Shown here piece by piece: positions 21,823-35,010 of a stretch of 64,000 nucleotides of DNA. Position 1 is the first letter of the stretch. Each line of letters opens with the position of its first letter. Source of the stretch: Microvelia longipes (Eukaryota; Arthropoda; Insecta; Hemiptera; Veliidae); assembly GCA_018340805.1 (NCBI GenBank), contig JACMZG010001914.1:16869247-16933246 (forward strand). Direction: 5' to 3'. The notes beneath the pieces are model-generated. The model made no database searches, was not told the DNA's origin, and saw only the letters and a program-made list of their open reading frames with translations. A program made the position numbers and the translations under genes.

Positions 21823-23024
21823 CAGGGTGTTTCATATAAGTGTCCACCAGAAAAGAGAGTGATAGTACTCCTCAAAAGGAACAAAAATGTCCTATAATAT
21901 AAAACCCGATCTCCAACCGTTTTCCCACAAGTCAAATTTAATATTTTAAAAAAAATATTTGACCTCTCATCATAAAATTGTTAATAGGGATTTAACTATT
22001 CAAGCTAGAAAGGCGAAAATTGGTCTCATTAGAAAGCTGAGTAAATTTCCTAAAGGCAAACTACTAACTATGTCAATATTTTGGAACTACTGCCAAATTT
22101 TGCATGAAACATGATTTTTTTAAAAAAAATGAATTTTATGGAAATTTTTGTAGTAGGGCATTAGAGGAAGTAAGAATGAGAAAAAGTTCAGCCAAGAACG
22201 GAAAAAACTTCTCTTATGACTGCCCTTCAAGAAAATGTAAATTTTTTTATACATTCAATAGGTCAAAATGTAGCTATTGTTGCTAGAAGTTGCAAAACTG
22301 ATCATTTTTGTCGTATAAAAGTGAAAATAATGTGTTATTTAAAAAACAAATATTTATTTTCGAAAGTAATTTAAAATTACGATTTTATAGACTCTAGAAG
22401 GTAAAATAAACCTATTTTATTTTACTTACACATTTTTCTCTAAAACCACTCTTTTCCCTTGCTTTAGAGATTTTAATTATTTTATGTACATGTAATTAAC
22501 ATTGTAAGACATATGCAAAATTGCCAAAAAATATCAGTTTTTCCAACTTCTAGGAAGAATGGCTTAAAATTTTGACTATTGAATGTGTAAAAACTATTTA
22601 ACTTTTCTTAAAGGGCAAATTCATAAGAAGAAGTTTTTTCCGTTCTTGGCTGAACTTTTGCTCATCTCTTACTTCCTCTAATGCCCTACTACAAAATATT
22701 CCATAAAATTCATTTTTTTAAAAAAATCATGTTTCATGCAAAATTTTGGGCAGTAGTTCCAAAATATTTGACAATAGTTAGTAGTTTGTCCTTTAGGAAA
22801 TTTACTCAGCTTTCTAATGAGACCAATTTCGCTTTCTAGCTTGAATAGTTAAATCCCTATTAACAATTTTATGATGTGAGGTCTCAAATATTTTTTTTAA
22901 AATATTAAATTTGACCTTGTGGGAAAACGGTTGGAGATCGGGGTTTATATTATAGGACATTTTTTGTTCCTTTTGAGGAGTACTATCACCTCCTTTTCTG
23001 GTGACACTTTATATGAACACCCTG
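21823..23024. mobile_element. 1.2-kb foldback element with CAGGGTG ends (family S3), complete copy
   Basis: It begins CAGGGTGTTTCATATAAGTG and ends with the inverse (CACTTTATATGAACACCCTG). Arms of about 500 bp pair with scattered mismatches around a ~200-bp centre (about 22330-22520). It abuts TA-rich DNA on both sides. The only open frames are short translations of the arms. A 5'-truncated copy lies at 55040-55874. Confidence 0.8.
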
Positions 23025-23054
23025 ATATTATTATATATATTCTGGCTTTTGTAC

Positions 23055-23230
23055 TAACCTAACTCTTTACTTGCTAACCTAACTTTTCTTTTAATTTTTT
23101 ATTTGATTTTGTACTTTTTTTTGATTATTTTAGTTACTTATTCAAAGTAACTAAAATAATTGTTAAGCCTAAAAATACCAACAAAATCCAAATCTAATAA
23201 AAAATTAAAAGAATCAGTCTAACATGTATG
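23055..23230. repeat. small hairpin-forming inverted repeat
   Basis: Arms of ~75 bp around a perfect 16-bp stem: ATTATTTTAGTTACTT at 23124-23139 pairs with 23145-23160 over a 5-base loop. Outside it, TTCTTTTAATTTTTTATT on the left pairs with AATAAAAAATTAAAAGAA on the right. A very short foldback MITE or a chance AT-rich hairpin. Confidence 0.5.
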
Positions 23231-24599
23231 TTAAACTAAACAACTTTCTTCTTTCCTTTGTTGTTTAATTAACTATTATTGATTAATCCTACTTTTGCTA
23301 ACCTCAATTCTTCTTTAGTAAATGATATTTAAAATTTCATTACATAATGATACTCCAGATACTAGTAAAACCGATAGACTTTCATACTTTCAACTGACAG
23401 AATGATTTTTAAATTGTCATTCGTATTTATTTGTTGAAAAAAAAAATAATATCATACACGAATGATAAAATCAAAATAATAAATTTTTTTTTAAAAAAGT
23501 ATAAATTCATGGGAAATACAATAAGCACACATTAAAAGTAGAGTAAGTCAAGAATCAATGTTCAAAAATAAATTACAAAGATTAAATATAAACGTAAAGA
23601 TAATAAAAAACGAAGAAAAAACAAGAGAAAACAACCTATGAATGTAGTAGTTTGTAGTAACTTCCATTCAAAAAGAAATGAAACAATACTATTCAAGAAG
23701 TCATTCAACGGTTACTTTTAAGTTACTATCGTTATTTTATGTGATAGAAAAGATATACGATTTTATTCAATTACCGTTTATTTTTTTCAATTACCGATTT
23801 TTATTCATTTACCGTTTATCTTTTGCAACTGCAAAAGAAAAACGGAGCGGATGCTCCGTTAAACTTTAAAACTTTTAAAAAAAAATCAAAGGTATAATAC
23901 GTTTTGTAATTAAAATTGATAAAATAAATTGAAGTTGGCAAAGAACAAGTTAAACGTTCTTTCTGAAACCATAAATGTAACACGTTTAATTAGAAATTTT
24001 AAAAAACTATAGGGAACAGCCATAAAAAAAGAATAAAAAATGCCCTTATGCGGCGTCCTGTCTAACCTCGTACGAGAATACTATGGCAAACCAGCTGCAC
24101 CCGTTTTCAGTCAATAGATCTTGTTGTGTCTAAACACTATATATATCACCTAATAATTTGCATAAAAAATATTTTCCTATAGGAAATCGAAAATCGGAAT
24201 GATACAAGAAAAGTAGTCAACAATATAAATAATTTAAAGTTAAGAAAATAAAGATACTGACATAAATTTATTAAGAAAACTATAAAAAGACTTTATGCAA
24301 TAAATTTAAAAAGACATGAGCACAACCTTTACACATTAAACAAAACAATTATAACAAATCATTTTTTGTAATTGTACTTTATACATTTATACTATTTATA
24401 AATACAATAGTAGAACAAACGAAGTCTGCACTTTATAGTATTAAAGGTAATTGATTTTTTAATTACTAGCAAGCTTTATATAGTTGCACACAAAACCAAT
24501 TGGTGCTACAGAATATTAAAAAGGTCAAAAAGTTTATGTATAATTTTTTATATATTTATTTAATTGAAAAGAAATAATTGTGTTTGAAAACTTTGGGTA
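23231..24599. other. intergenic AT-rich DNA
   Basis: No gene or repeat family recognised. Homopolymer-rich A/T runs are common. Confidence 0.5.
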
Positions 24600-25410
24600 C
24601 AGGGTGCCTCGAAAGTTTTTCCTCACCATTCAGCGAATGAGCGAATCAGTGAAGATTCGCTACGCTTATCTTTAATACTTCAGACTCGCTTCGCTCGTGT
24701 CCCTCAGAATATAAAAACTACCAAATTTCTAAATTTATTCAAAACACTTCTTTGGACTTGCTTCGCTTAGATAGTAAATACTTTTGTTATATTTCCTGTG
24801 GTCACCTATCCAGGTACTGACATTGCTCAATGTTGTTCACTTTTAGTGATTGAAGTATACGTATACTTATTTATTACGTCAAGGGATGTACTTGAACCAA
24901 ATATCAACCTAATTGGATTTTTTTTATTATTTAAAATTAAAAAAAAATCACTATGATAGGAATTGAGATAATGGTGAAAATGAGATGAAACTTGATTCAT
25001 ATGATGATTTTGTATATGACTACATGCGTGCCCAATTTCAAATTAATTGAAGCATTTATTAACGTTTGATGAATTTTTAAATTGCTAGTTATTGAAGTCA
25101 TAAATTAATTTTTTGAGGATATAGCACAACTAGAAAGAACCTAACGAAATGATTTCCGAACCAAATTTCAACTCTCTAGTGTAAATATACTAGAAGCTGC
25201 AATAATAACTGTTAAACACACACACACACATACAGACATGCAACTTTGAGAAAACCACCAAGGAGGTCTTAAATCACATGAAACGGATGATTCAGGTAAA
25301 ATCCCGGATTTGAATTTTTTCGCAAATACAATAATTTTCCTATATACATACGGAATAAATAAGAAATGTTTATGGATGTTATTATAACGTTTTGTGGATG
25401 TTTGCAGAGT
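24600..25410 (+). mobile_element. dispersed repeat family R, copy R1
   Basis: The head is CAGGGTGCCTCGAAAGTTTT then TCCTCACC, followed by GATTCGCTACGCT and ACTCGCTTCGCTCGT. The body matches R2 (for example GATGAAACTTGATTCATAT near 24986). From ~25100 the sequence matches the R2 tail in the opposite orientation, including CTCTAGTGTAAATATACTAG and a (CA)n with CAGACATGC near 25235. It is non-coding. Confidence 0.6.
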
Positions 25411-25615
25411 CATTAATGGCGGGTTATGACGTCATAAAAATATTTTCCGGATAGCACAAACTAAATCTGAAGATTGATTTTTGTACCCGGTTTAACAGTC
25501 TTGAGTCTAAATGTAGGTCGTATGCCAATCGAGAGTTTGACACATTGTGAAATTCTCTTAACAACAATCTCTTGTGTTAAGTTTAGGCTTGAGTTTATCT
25601 AGCCTAAACCTAAGC

Positions 25616-26150
25616 ATGAAGTTTCAAATAGAAATAGACATCCCTTCTAGAGAAAAATGGGAAATTGGTGAGGTTAAATTAATTTAAGCACAGACCCTTG
25701 TGACATTTGCTGATGGTTCACGAAATAATACAGGATTGTCTGGTTCAAGACTTTACATGGAAAACTCGGGCTTCACCAAAAGTTTTTCTTTAGATAAGTT
25801 AACTACAGTATTCCAAGGCGAAGTCATTGCCATTTTGAAAGTGGCTAGACAGTCAAATATTAAATAATATAAGCCTAAAGCAATCTTCTCTGATAGTAAC
25901 TTCTCTAAAAGCTTTAGCTTCCCCCAATATCAATTCTTCTTTTAAGCGAGAATGCTAGGAAGCTGTGGAACAACTCAAAGGTTATTGTAAAGTTTCTGGA
26001 CACACTGATATACATGGAAAGGAAAGGGTTGATGAAGTAACTAAAGAAGGGGTGTTTACAGGAGGGCCAGAGCCTGCGATTAGAAATTTGTCAAGGAAGT
26101 AAGTAAAGAATAAGGAAAGATGGTGAAAATTTCAATCATATAAACGTAAA
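25616..26150 (+). pseudogene. fossil RNase H region of a non-LTR retrotransposon
   Basis: Conceptual translation from ~25637 reads DIPSREKWEIGEVKLI, stop, AQTLVTFADGSRNNTGLSGS, the RNase H start of Jockey/I-like elements (FTDGS). It continues to VFQGEVIAIL, which fits the (V)FQAEIxAI block with its catalytic Glu. After a frameshift near 25890 comes a SDS...LKALASPNI block, then a stop, EQLKGYCKVSGHTDIHGKER and VDEVTKEG. This matches the VPGHxGIxGNExADxxAK block, with conserved N and A lost. GPEPAI and a basic W-containing tail follow to ~26150. Two in-frame stops and at least one frameshift make it dead. No reverse transcriptase lies upstream, so it is a 5'-truncated relic. Confidence 0.75.
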
Positions 26151-26699
26151 AAAGAAATATCTGTAATAAAATAATCGTAATCAGTTAAATACTCACGTTA
26201 CAGCAACCATATGATTTTCAAAATAAAACTAACCTGAAAAAGACAAAATAAATTAGGAACTTTAAATTAAGTGAAAAAATTTAATGATGTGTTCTGTAAA
26301 AGAAAGAAAAAATATATTATTTCATACTTAAGTTTATTTATGTTTGGAGTCGGACTAAGAACTGAAAAAATAATAAGGAGAGAGCTGTTGTTGATAGGTG
26401 CGAAGTCAGTTTTTAATCTAATTAATCCTGACAAGTTTGTCTAGATTATTTTATTTTCATTTTAAGCGTCATGTATAAATTTGAAATATTTGATTTTGAC
26501 TCGAGACTTTTTTCTGAGAATTACGTTTTGACTATTTTTAGCTGAAAGGCCCAAGGGGGGCTGCCGTCCTGGCTTTTTAGCGAATTTCCTTTGGGAATAA
26601 AATTCGCTAATGGGATAGGCGTCATGGCGGAAGTCGAACTTCGGACCACGACACAACTCCGTTTTAGAGGTCCTTAATGACGAAAAAATACGTTTTGTG
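26151..26699. other. intergenic
   Basis: No convincing gene. A somewhat GC-richer patch at 26530-26670 has a short minus-strand open frame of no recognised family. Confidence 0.45.
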
Positions 26700-26704
26700 A
26701 AACT

Positions 26705-26750
26705 TATATATATGTATTATTATTATTAATATATATATAATATATATATA

Positions 26751-26789
<39 letters not shown>

Positions 26790-26815
26790 TATATAAATAT
26801 TAATATATATATGTG
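26705..26815. repeat. (TA)n-rich microsatellite
   Basis: TA repeats broken by TTATTATT and ATAAATATT, followed by a short GTGTGTT run. Confidence 0.9.
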
Positions 26816-27323
26816 TGTTGTTGTGTGTGTGTATTTCTGTGACACTTTCTAGTAAACACTCTTATCTTTCGAACGGAAGCAAGTTTTTTAACCAAACTTG
26901 CTACAAAAATCAACAATATTTTTCACCGCGAAAAAGGTCAATATTTATGTTTTTTGATACGCTGAATCAAATGAAACCGGTCCGAAGTCGATACGACCAC
27001 TCCAAGTGACCAAAAAGTCGAAAAAACATTGTAAATTACTGGAACAAAAATTTTAGTCGATAAAACTAGTGCAAATAATAGTGCATACTTCTAATTTTAG
27101 AGGCATAGTTTTGTATAACCAACTGGATAATTATGCGCATTTCCTTTGAAAATTCAGACAAAATGAGTTACGAGCAGTGCAGCTTAGGTTGCAAAGCATG
27201 AACCGGAATTTTAAGCAAGAAATGGGTTGTTAAGCATGGAAACACGCATCCCAAAAGAAACTCGCCCGACATGCGGATCACCGCGTCAGAATTTTTATTA
27301 TTAATAGTTAATATATGCATCGT

Positions 27324-27413
27324 TAGCCGTCCTCGTGGAGAAGCTCATTAAAGCGTCAGTACTTTTATTGGCTTTTGCTATCACGAAGGTCTAAGGTTCG
27401 CATCTCAGGTTAT
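27324..27413 (+). ncRNA. tRNA-like sequence, possible SINE head
   Basis: A box-A-like GTGGAGAAGCTCATTAAAGCG (split here as GTGGAGAAGCTCA and TTAAAGCG) is followed ~50 bases later by the box-B-like AGGTTCGCATCTC. TATCACGAAGGTCTAAGGTTC resembles the anticodon-side and T-arm portion seen in tRNA-derived SINEs. The full cloverleaf does not close. Confidence 0.35.
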
Positions 27414-27987
27414 ACTCTTAGTTTACATAAGATAATTGTTCAATTAATTTATCAACAACTATGGAATACACATAAAAGCTTAATAATGGTTCCATGACTA
27501 CCTGAAGTGATTCCCGCAGCATAAATCCTGTCGCAAGGCTCTTGAACACGCATTATTATATAATAATAAATAAAAAAAAATAGGTACGGGTAACCTCGTA
27601 CTACTCGTCAAGATCTGTTAAAAATAGAAAAGGTTTAGTATAACATGTTAGTCAAAATATTCACCTTATCTGTCTCATTGAGGTCTGTTCTAAAGTAAAG
27701 CAGGTTCAATCATTAGGCAACAAAACTTTATAAATACTTGATATAATAAAGAAATAAGACATTTGTTTAAAATAGTATAATAATAAATTATATGCATTAA
27801 AATATAATAATACATTTTTCATTTAATATTTTAAAACGCTCATTGTTCTAAATGACTCAGTCACAGATGTGAGTAGGGGAGCTTTAGTCGGGAAATCCCA
27901 AATTAAGACTTCTAGCGTCAAATCAATCCAATGTAGGTTGAATAGATAAAAAGTAGGATGAACAAGGTCAATGATAATATGTATTAC

Positions 27988-27989
<2 letters not shown>
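27414..27989. other. intergenic
   Basis: AT-rich, with no gene recognised. It may include the body of the tRNA-headed SINE just upstream, but I cannot set an end. Confidence 0.4.
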
Positions 27990-28043
<54 letters not shown>

Positions 28044-28105
28044 AATATATTATAATATATAATAATATATATATTAATATATATATAATAATATTATATA
28101 AAATC
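27990..28105. repeat. (CATA)n/(TA)n microsatellite
   Basis: CATACATACATA passes into (TA)n and then imperfect TAATATATAT. Confidence 0.9.
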
Positions 28106-28779
28106 TTAAAGGTCTGAAGCCCTGTTTTTAAACCAATTTTATTTATGTAAAAGTGGTATTTTGTATTTATTAAATTTAGATTACGTATATAAAATGTATG
28201 TAGAATTCCATTAACCTTAACTTACAAGTTATAAGAGTTACACATACAATAGGTCTTTTGGTACAAATGAACCATTTTTAAAGATTTGCATAATGCTATT
28301 ACCTAAATTTAATTTTAGCCCCTATCTTCATTAAGATATATATATAATATCATACTCATTTAATAGATAATAAATATATATATATATATCTTATATATTT
28401 ATTATAATAGATAAGTTATAAAATATGATTATAAGTTGCTTATAAAATAAAAGTAATTTAATATATGTTTAATAAGTATATGAAATGAAATTAAATTTAT
28501 CAATATTACAATGTACACTCATACCTTACCTAATAATTTATTTATCCCTATTTACCAGAATAATATAATAATTAAATATTTAAGCAGTAGATAGTGAGTA
28601 ATTATAAGTATTAATAAAGTATATTTTTAGGAATAATCATATTAATATATATAAAACTAAAATAAGTCCTTTAGTTACTGCGTCTGTTTGGTTTATAAGT
28701 CAAGACCTCGGTATAATTTCATTTGAATATAGTTATCTAACGTAATAAAAGTAAGATATTAAAACACAGACTTAATCCC

Positions 28780-29098
28780 AAATATATAGTATACTAGAGT
28801 TGAAGGGCATAAGCAATAACTCAAATGAAAGTTAAGAAAATTGACACTCAAGAAATCCATCACTTTAGGGAGCTTCTAAGGACTCCTGCTGTAACATACC
28901 CGCAAATAAACCACCTTCCGAGAAGTTAAGGTAAAATAATGCAATTGAGTTGGAATCCTGACAAATTGTTTATGTTTTGATTTGAATTTTAAACAGTCCT
29001 ACTGTAATAAGTATTAATTGATTAATATTGTATTTGTCAGGTGTACTTTTTCGATGTTTCAAAAATATACCTATATTGGTCCCCATCTAGTAATATCT
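28780..29098 (+). mobile_element. family A MITE, divergent copy 2
   Basis: The left end AGTATACTAGAGTTGAAGGG and right end CCCATCTAGTAATATCT match the family ends. GAAGTTAAGGTAA, ATTGTTTATGTTTTGATTTG and TTTTTCGATGTTTCAAAAAT match internal blocks. The middle is poorly conserved, so this is an old copy. Confidence 0.55.
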
Positions 29099-32000
29099 CC
29101 TATGATTTTCCACACACTTATCTCGAGTCTCGCACTTCTCTTAAAAATCTTCTATTGTTGTCCTAGTAAATCAACATCAATTTAAGTGAACTAAGTAATC
29201 TCATATTTTAGTTACACTAGGAAACGACTTTGCCTGCTTAATTTATAATGTAAATGAGTACCACCTGCTTTTTTTGAAACTGATGAGATGTTGTGAGTTT
29301 GCTGTTACAAAAAGTTATGTTTTTTTCAAACTTAAAAAATGTTTACTAAAATCTTATTTTTTCGATACTAAGAATTAAAAGGAAAACAGGAACGGAGCGA
29401 GGCACCAGAGTAGGATATATGTATAAGTCTGCGGTTGGCTCGCCCACTCGACACACAAAACAGGATACAAAATCAGATGGCGTATGAAGAATAATATCTC
29501 AACAAATCTATGTTCTTCCGTACAAGTATATTCGCTGTGCCCCTAATGCCTCCATCATAATTTTACAATCCACCTTTTGCCTCTTATCCTTCATACTATC
29601 TCTATAATTGATGCCGACAAGATTGCGATTGTGACATTAGACATTAATTGTAAATTATTTTATGATAAACACAAAAATAACATAAAAATATTGTATTATT
29701 ATTTTAGTTTTGCTTTTCTAAATTAATTAATATAATTAATTGAAACCACATTTATGTTAAGTAAACTATATCAGAAAGTTGATCAGTCACAATAAGTATG
29801 AAGTCTATAATCAAATAAGAACATAGTAGGTATTAGAGAGTCACTAAACGTGAAACATAACAAAATTGGTTTTACCGAGAAGCTGTGTTGCCAAATTCTG
29901 TGATTATAGCCGTAATGATCATGGAATTACATCAAATATTATACTAAAACATAAAGGTAAATGTAAAAATACTCAACTAAATTAGTAGGTATATACTTTC
30001 ACATATATGTGAATAGATAATGCTTATCATCAATAGTAACCTTATTTATTCTCCCATGAGTTGGAAGATAAAGTTTAAAATACGTGATAATAATACATGG
30101 TTGATTGATGATGAATGCTATCGATAGGTCACATTCTGTGTTTCCCTACTTATTACTTTTCTGTTTATTTGCAGAAATATTATAATTTTATATTAACTTT
30201 TGTCAAAAAACACACAACCATCGTATTATATTAAAGCGGATCTTCCGTCCGTCTCTCGTCAAGCTGTTACTCTCTATAGATATCCCTCTAATCCAGGTCC
30301 GGTGGTAGTACCTAAGGATACTCTAACCCCCCCCACAGGAACATTAAATTTAACTCGATCTTCTGGGGTGAAAAATAGCCCCCTAACAGTCAAAATGTGT
30401 CCTCTTGATAAAAAATCTAGTCAAAAAGACAAAAATTCAAAAAAGATCAAAATTGGTAATACAATTATTATTCTGGAAATTATTACCCGAATATGTTACT
30501 AAATTTGGTAATATTAAAAATTTAAGGTAGAAAGGTTTAAAGTAAAACAATAATACCATGTTTAAATAAACGTTGCAAAATAATAATAAGAATAATAACT
30601 AAAATAATAAGAATAAGTCAGTTAGGAGGTAACTGAGCGTACCATACTCGACATGAGAGACTATTTTCTAAACTTTTGGACTATCCTATTATCCTTTGCT
30701 CGTAAGGATGTAAAAAAATTAACATCCCAAAAAATTGAAAAACGATTGATAATAAACATACTTAAGAACCGACCATATGCTCAATTTTCCCACTTGTTTC
30801 GGCTGACATTGGGATTTCCTCCGCCACTATAATGATTAGGATCGGGGGGCATCATGCAACCAAGCACTTTCTTGCACGAAAACTTGCATGCAATGATTTA
30901 TGGGGACTCCTGTAATCTTAAAAATAAATAAGTTATGATTTAATCATCTATATTATAATTTCATTAGACAAATATAATAGAAATTTATACAATAAAATAA
31001 AAAAAATCAACAGATAGCATTATGTTAATGACAAATAATAAAATAACAATAAAATAATAAATAAGCTATCCCAGTAAGAAGAAATGTATATAATAAATAA
31101 AAAGAAATTAATTTGCCCAATATATATAATTTTGACAAACATGATAAACTAATTATTAACAAAATTAAATACTGAAAATAGCACAACGGTGAAATAAGTA
31201 ATATCATTTAAAGAGATGTTCTGTCCAAAGAAGATATTTGAAGATACAAGTTAAGCCCTTACACCAGATATATGAAGCTATATTGTACAAAGTTACCTAA
31301 AATATATAAATTGGACGGCTTGACCATATTAACAAAAATACCCTATGCAAATTATTCGCTAAAAATAGAAGTTTAACACAACATATTTCTAGAATATGTT
31401 ATATCACACCATATATAGTAAGCAACAATTCACGTAAACGGTCTTAAGTGAACAACTTTGGTTTTTACAATCAATTTTTAGGAAAAGTTATATCACATGA
31501 CTAATAATTAACTTCTTAAGTAGATTTAACTATGTAAATATTCTGCCGTAAACCAAAAATGAAGTTAATATCAAGAGATAAAAATTAGAATTATAGATGC
31601 CCGTATTAGACCTTTCGGCCGCGCATTTTTATAAATTCCCCAGGCGGAATTTTAATTTTATATCATTATGGGCAGTTTTTTAATTCTTAACTCAGGTGGT
31701 CACATCTACTGATTTACTCAAAGTAAAGCTGAAAGTTGGCGAAATCTTTTTCATACAAGGATTCTTAGATTCATATATTTTTTCTTGCCACATCTAAAAA
31801 TGAACCAATAAACTGGACAGAAATCTTTTCCCCATCGTAAAGTGAGAATTAAGAAAGAAACCTAATTTATACCCAGAAGCAAAAATTATCTATAAAATAA
31901 ACAAGCTCATTAGAGCGCATCGTCCATCCGCTGACCCGGCGATCCTCCGGTCTCTTTATTAAAACCAGGAAAGATCACAGTACTACGTAACGGGTCACGG

Positions 32001-33306
32001 AAGCAGATTAATAATGCTTTAAGCCTTACGGCCATCTAGCGAATACAACCCTCAGCGGAGGAACCACCATCGAGGTGGTAGAGCTTTAAATTCTATATGT
32101 AGCGCGAGTTATCGTAATACTCATATAACTTGAGTGTGTACTAATTTCTGAAAGCGGTAATATGCACAGAATTTAAAATACTTTATCTTAAACATATTAA
32201 AATTTCTTTTAATACACTGAAATTCTTACACCATTGACTAAGTGAAAAAAAGATAAGATATACTAGGAAGCAAAAGCAGATATAGAAAGGTCTTGGAGGT
32301 TTTGGAAATTTTTGGCAACCACAATTTTATGGAAATTAGATTTGACGTGGAATTCATCGGACAGCCCTAATAAATAAGCCAGTGGCTTGACTAATGACAT
32401 GCGCTCTGAATTTTACTTTTATTGAGCCTAAACTACCAGGTTTTTTCTGGTGTATAAATGTCTGAGAGCTTCTACCTATGACTTTACCGTGGTGTCTCTA
32501 TTTATCTAAAGGTCATGGTAAGACTATACGATTTTCGTCTTAAGACGACACCCCTTATTTTCAACCCTACTTGTAATAGTTGTAATTTCTTGGTGCTTCT
32601 ACCTAGCACATATAATTCCTCACTATCCGATAAAAAATATATAACTACTGTTAATCATTAAGTGATTATTGAAAAAGGGCAAATAGCCTTTGTTTTTCTC
32701 TAAATTTGATATTAATCCTTGAGTCACTTTCATAAGAGCTATAAATAAATGATAATAGGTTTCCCAATCATGCATGCAAAGGCTTTTGGAATAGGATACT
32801 TTTTCTCCATTGTATTATAGTCCTCTTACTTTTAATGATAGAAGTAGTTTTCAATGCCTAATGTTGGGGGAGATACCTCCTATTTTATTAATACTTATAG
32901 AGAGATGTTGTCACTTAATATTTAATCTATAGTGTGAGGGATAACTTCGAATATTTTTAGCAATTTTTTTTAGCTGAGTTTCGTAATATGAAATAAAAAC
33001 AGTAACTATAAATCCTAATTGTTTAGTGATAGGCAATAAAGTAGAAGCTTCATTTATCTTGAAATTGAATTATGCCTTTAGGAAAGGTGGTATTAGATAT
33101 CTATATCATATAGAATACTAAACTTATAATACCAAAATTTCAATTATGATTCCATCAATTTTGTATATTTATTACTATAAATCCAGTATATGAAAATATA
33201 ATTTAATACGGGTATTATCTTAATTTATATGCCACTTACAATCCAACATGAAAAAATATATGTAATTAACTTAATCTATTAAAATTCTTATTATACTTAT
33301 TTGCAG
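29099..33306. other. intergenic AT-rich DNA
   Basis: No supported gene over 4.2 kb. At 30200-30502 a 100-codon frame of mixed composition (Pro/Ser/Lys-rich) opens right after a stop codon with no ATG at its start; it could be a gene scrap or chance. At 31900-32090 a GC-richer patch begins AGCTCATTAGAGCGCATCG, which looks like part of a tRNA-like D-arm, but no box B follows. Confidence 0.4.
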
Positions 33307-33444
33307 AGCGAGAGAATGATATAAGAAACACAGAAAAGAAACTCAAAAGAAGAAGACCATCGTTTGAAAATGAGGAGATGCTGTGTGTACTAAGTACAAA
33401 GAAGAAATCTAAGAAATACTGATGAAAGAAACCATATTTCAAGT
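33307..33444 (+). CDS. possible exon encoding a basic C-terminus
   Basis: A good acceptor-like tract, TTATACTTATTTGCAG, ends at 33306. The second frame is open for ~38 codons to a TGA at 33420-33422 and is very basic: KKLKRRRPSFENEEMLCVLS then TKKKSKKY. A donor-like GTAAGT starts at 33445, so the segment could be a stop-containing internal exon with UTR, or part of a non-coding RNA. No family recognised. Confidence 0.25.
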
Positions 33445-34734
33445 GTAAGTATTATATATAATATATATAACGATATAAAATAGTTTAATGATATTGGATA
33501 AACTGGTTTATATTCCACTGTCATATTTAGTAATTTGATGATTGTATGTTTATATTAATCTAGTTGTAATAGCAGATTTGATATTTATACATTTAATATT
33601 AATAATAATCACTGTAAAGTATTATTAGAGGATATTTATTTTCTAAGTAAAATATATTAAACACTGATATGTCTATGCACCACCTTTTAATCTGCATTGA
33701 ATGGTAGATAAAAGGTAAAAGTACTTTAGATTTAATTTAATTAATAAATATTAGAAATATATCAGGTGAGCTAGTAAATCTGTTTCTTTAGAAAGCGACT
33801 TACACATATAGTAGGCAAAGACTACTTATTGATCACATGTTAAGTTATATCGTGATTAAATTCTGTAATGTACAAGTCTTCACTACAACATAGCTCTTAA
33901 ACTTAACTTCAAAACTTTTACACCTCCACATACTCTTTTCCACGCACTCTATCGTAAATTCGGTATTCACTTGTTTAAATCTTCTCAAGATATTACATAC
34001 CCATAAAAGTTTGAAGCTATACATGACATTAATGTAAGTGCTATAACAAATTTGGTAACGGCAATATAGTTTAAACAATTTCCAAACGTCCCCTAACAGG
34101 TATTATACTTTACAGCACTAGGTAGAATATAACGACATGAAATGTAATAAAAAATATAATATACTCACAATTGATATAGGAATATTGAGAGAAGTAATAG
34201 CCAATAAAAAAGTAAGAATAATTTAACTGCTTAGACTATTATACTATTTATCTGGTACTTTTATTCACTGAATTGATATAGATAGAAACACAGTCAAGTA
34301 TTAGGATAGAAAGAGGAAGTATATAAGAAGTCATTGGCAATCCTTCACAGGTCAACTACCTCTTATTATTACTATATCAACTACATACTCAAGACAAGTT
34401 ACATTAAAACTAATCTATCAAAATGAATCAGTCTGTCCTTTGTCTTGTGTTTCTATAAAAATTGGTGTTATAACTAAGAAAGAACGCCGTGTGAAGGAAA
34501 AAATACCTCTATGACAGATAAAATTTTTTTTATTTCTGAATATATTAGATAATTTTTTTGTTCTGAATCGAACTTTGGACCATTATAACTTCCCTTAAAC
34601 CATTAATTGTGTTATAACTTGAACTTAATCCCTTTCTATAATATTAATGGACAAATTGAGAGAGTAATGAAACTAATACCCAATTCACCACTGCTTATTG
34701 TCCAGTTGATAAATGTGTAATATGAAATAATTCC
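33445..34734. other. intergenic AT-rich DNA
   Basis: Nothing recognised. Short minus-strand open frames lack protein-like features. Confidence 0.5.
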
Positions 34735-35010
34735 AATCATTACCTTTAATTAGGAATGATACAGTAAAATATAATCTACCCCTTAAAGGATTGTAAATAA
34801 ATCTAATTCCTATGTATAATCCCATAATGCAGAAATAATTGTAGGATTAGTAATTAATAATTCCTTTATTAGGAACTTGTAAGAAAATAATTCTTTTATT
34901 AGGAATTTGAAGATAAATTCCTTTATTAGAATTGTAAAGAATACATGTCATTAATTAGTAGAGATTTGTATAAAGAATAATGGTCCTTTATTAGGAAGTG
35001 TGCAATGAGG
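34735..35010. repeat. degenerate array of a TTCCTTTATTAGGAA motif
   Basis: TTCCTTTATTAGGAA or close variants recur at about 34861, 34889, 34917 and 34982, with TTAATTAGGAAT earlier. Spacers contain TTGTAA(G)AAATAA. Each core is itself nearly palindromic. Spacing is irregular (28-65 bp). Confidence 0.45.

Noticed and set aside
16543..21897. Short frames inside the unit arrays (MPNSYQK-type and similar)
   Set aside because: They are translations of repeat units or of (TA)n. They are broken by indels between units and not conserved as protein.
30200..30502. 100-codon frame with mixed composition
   Set aside because: It opens after a stop at 30194 with no ATG, no acceptor site enters the frame and no family is recognised. 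Mentioned only inside the intergenic entry.
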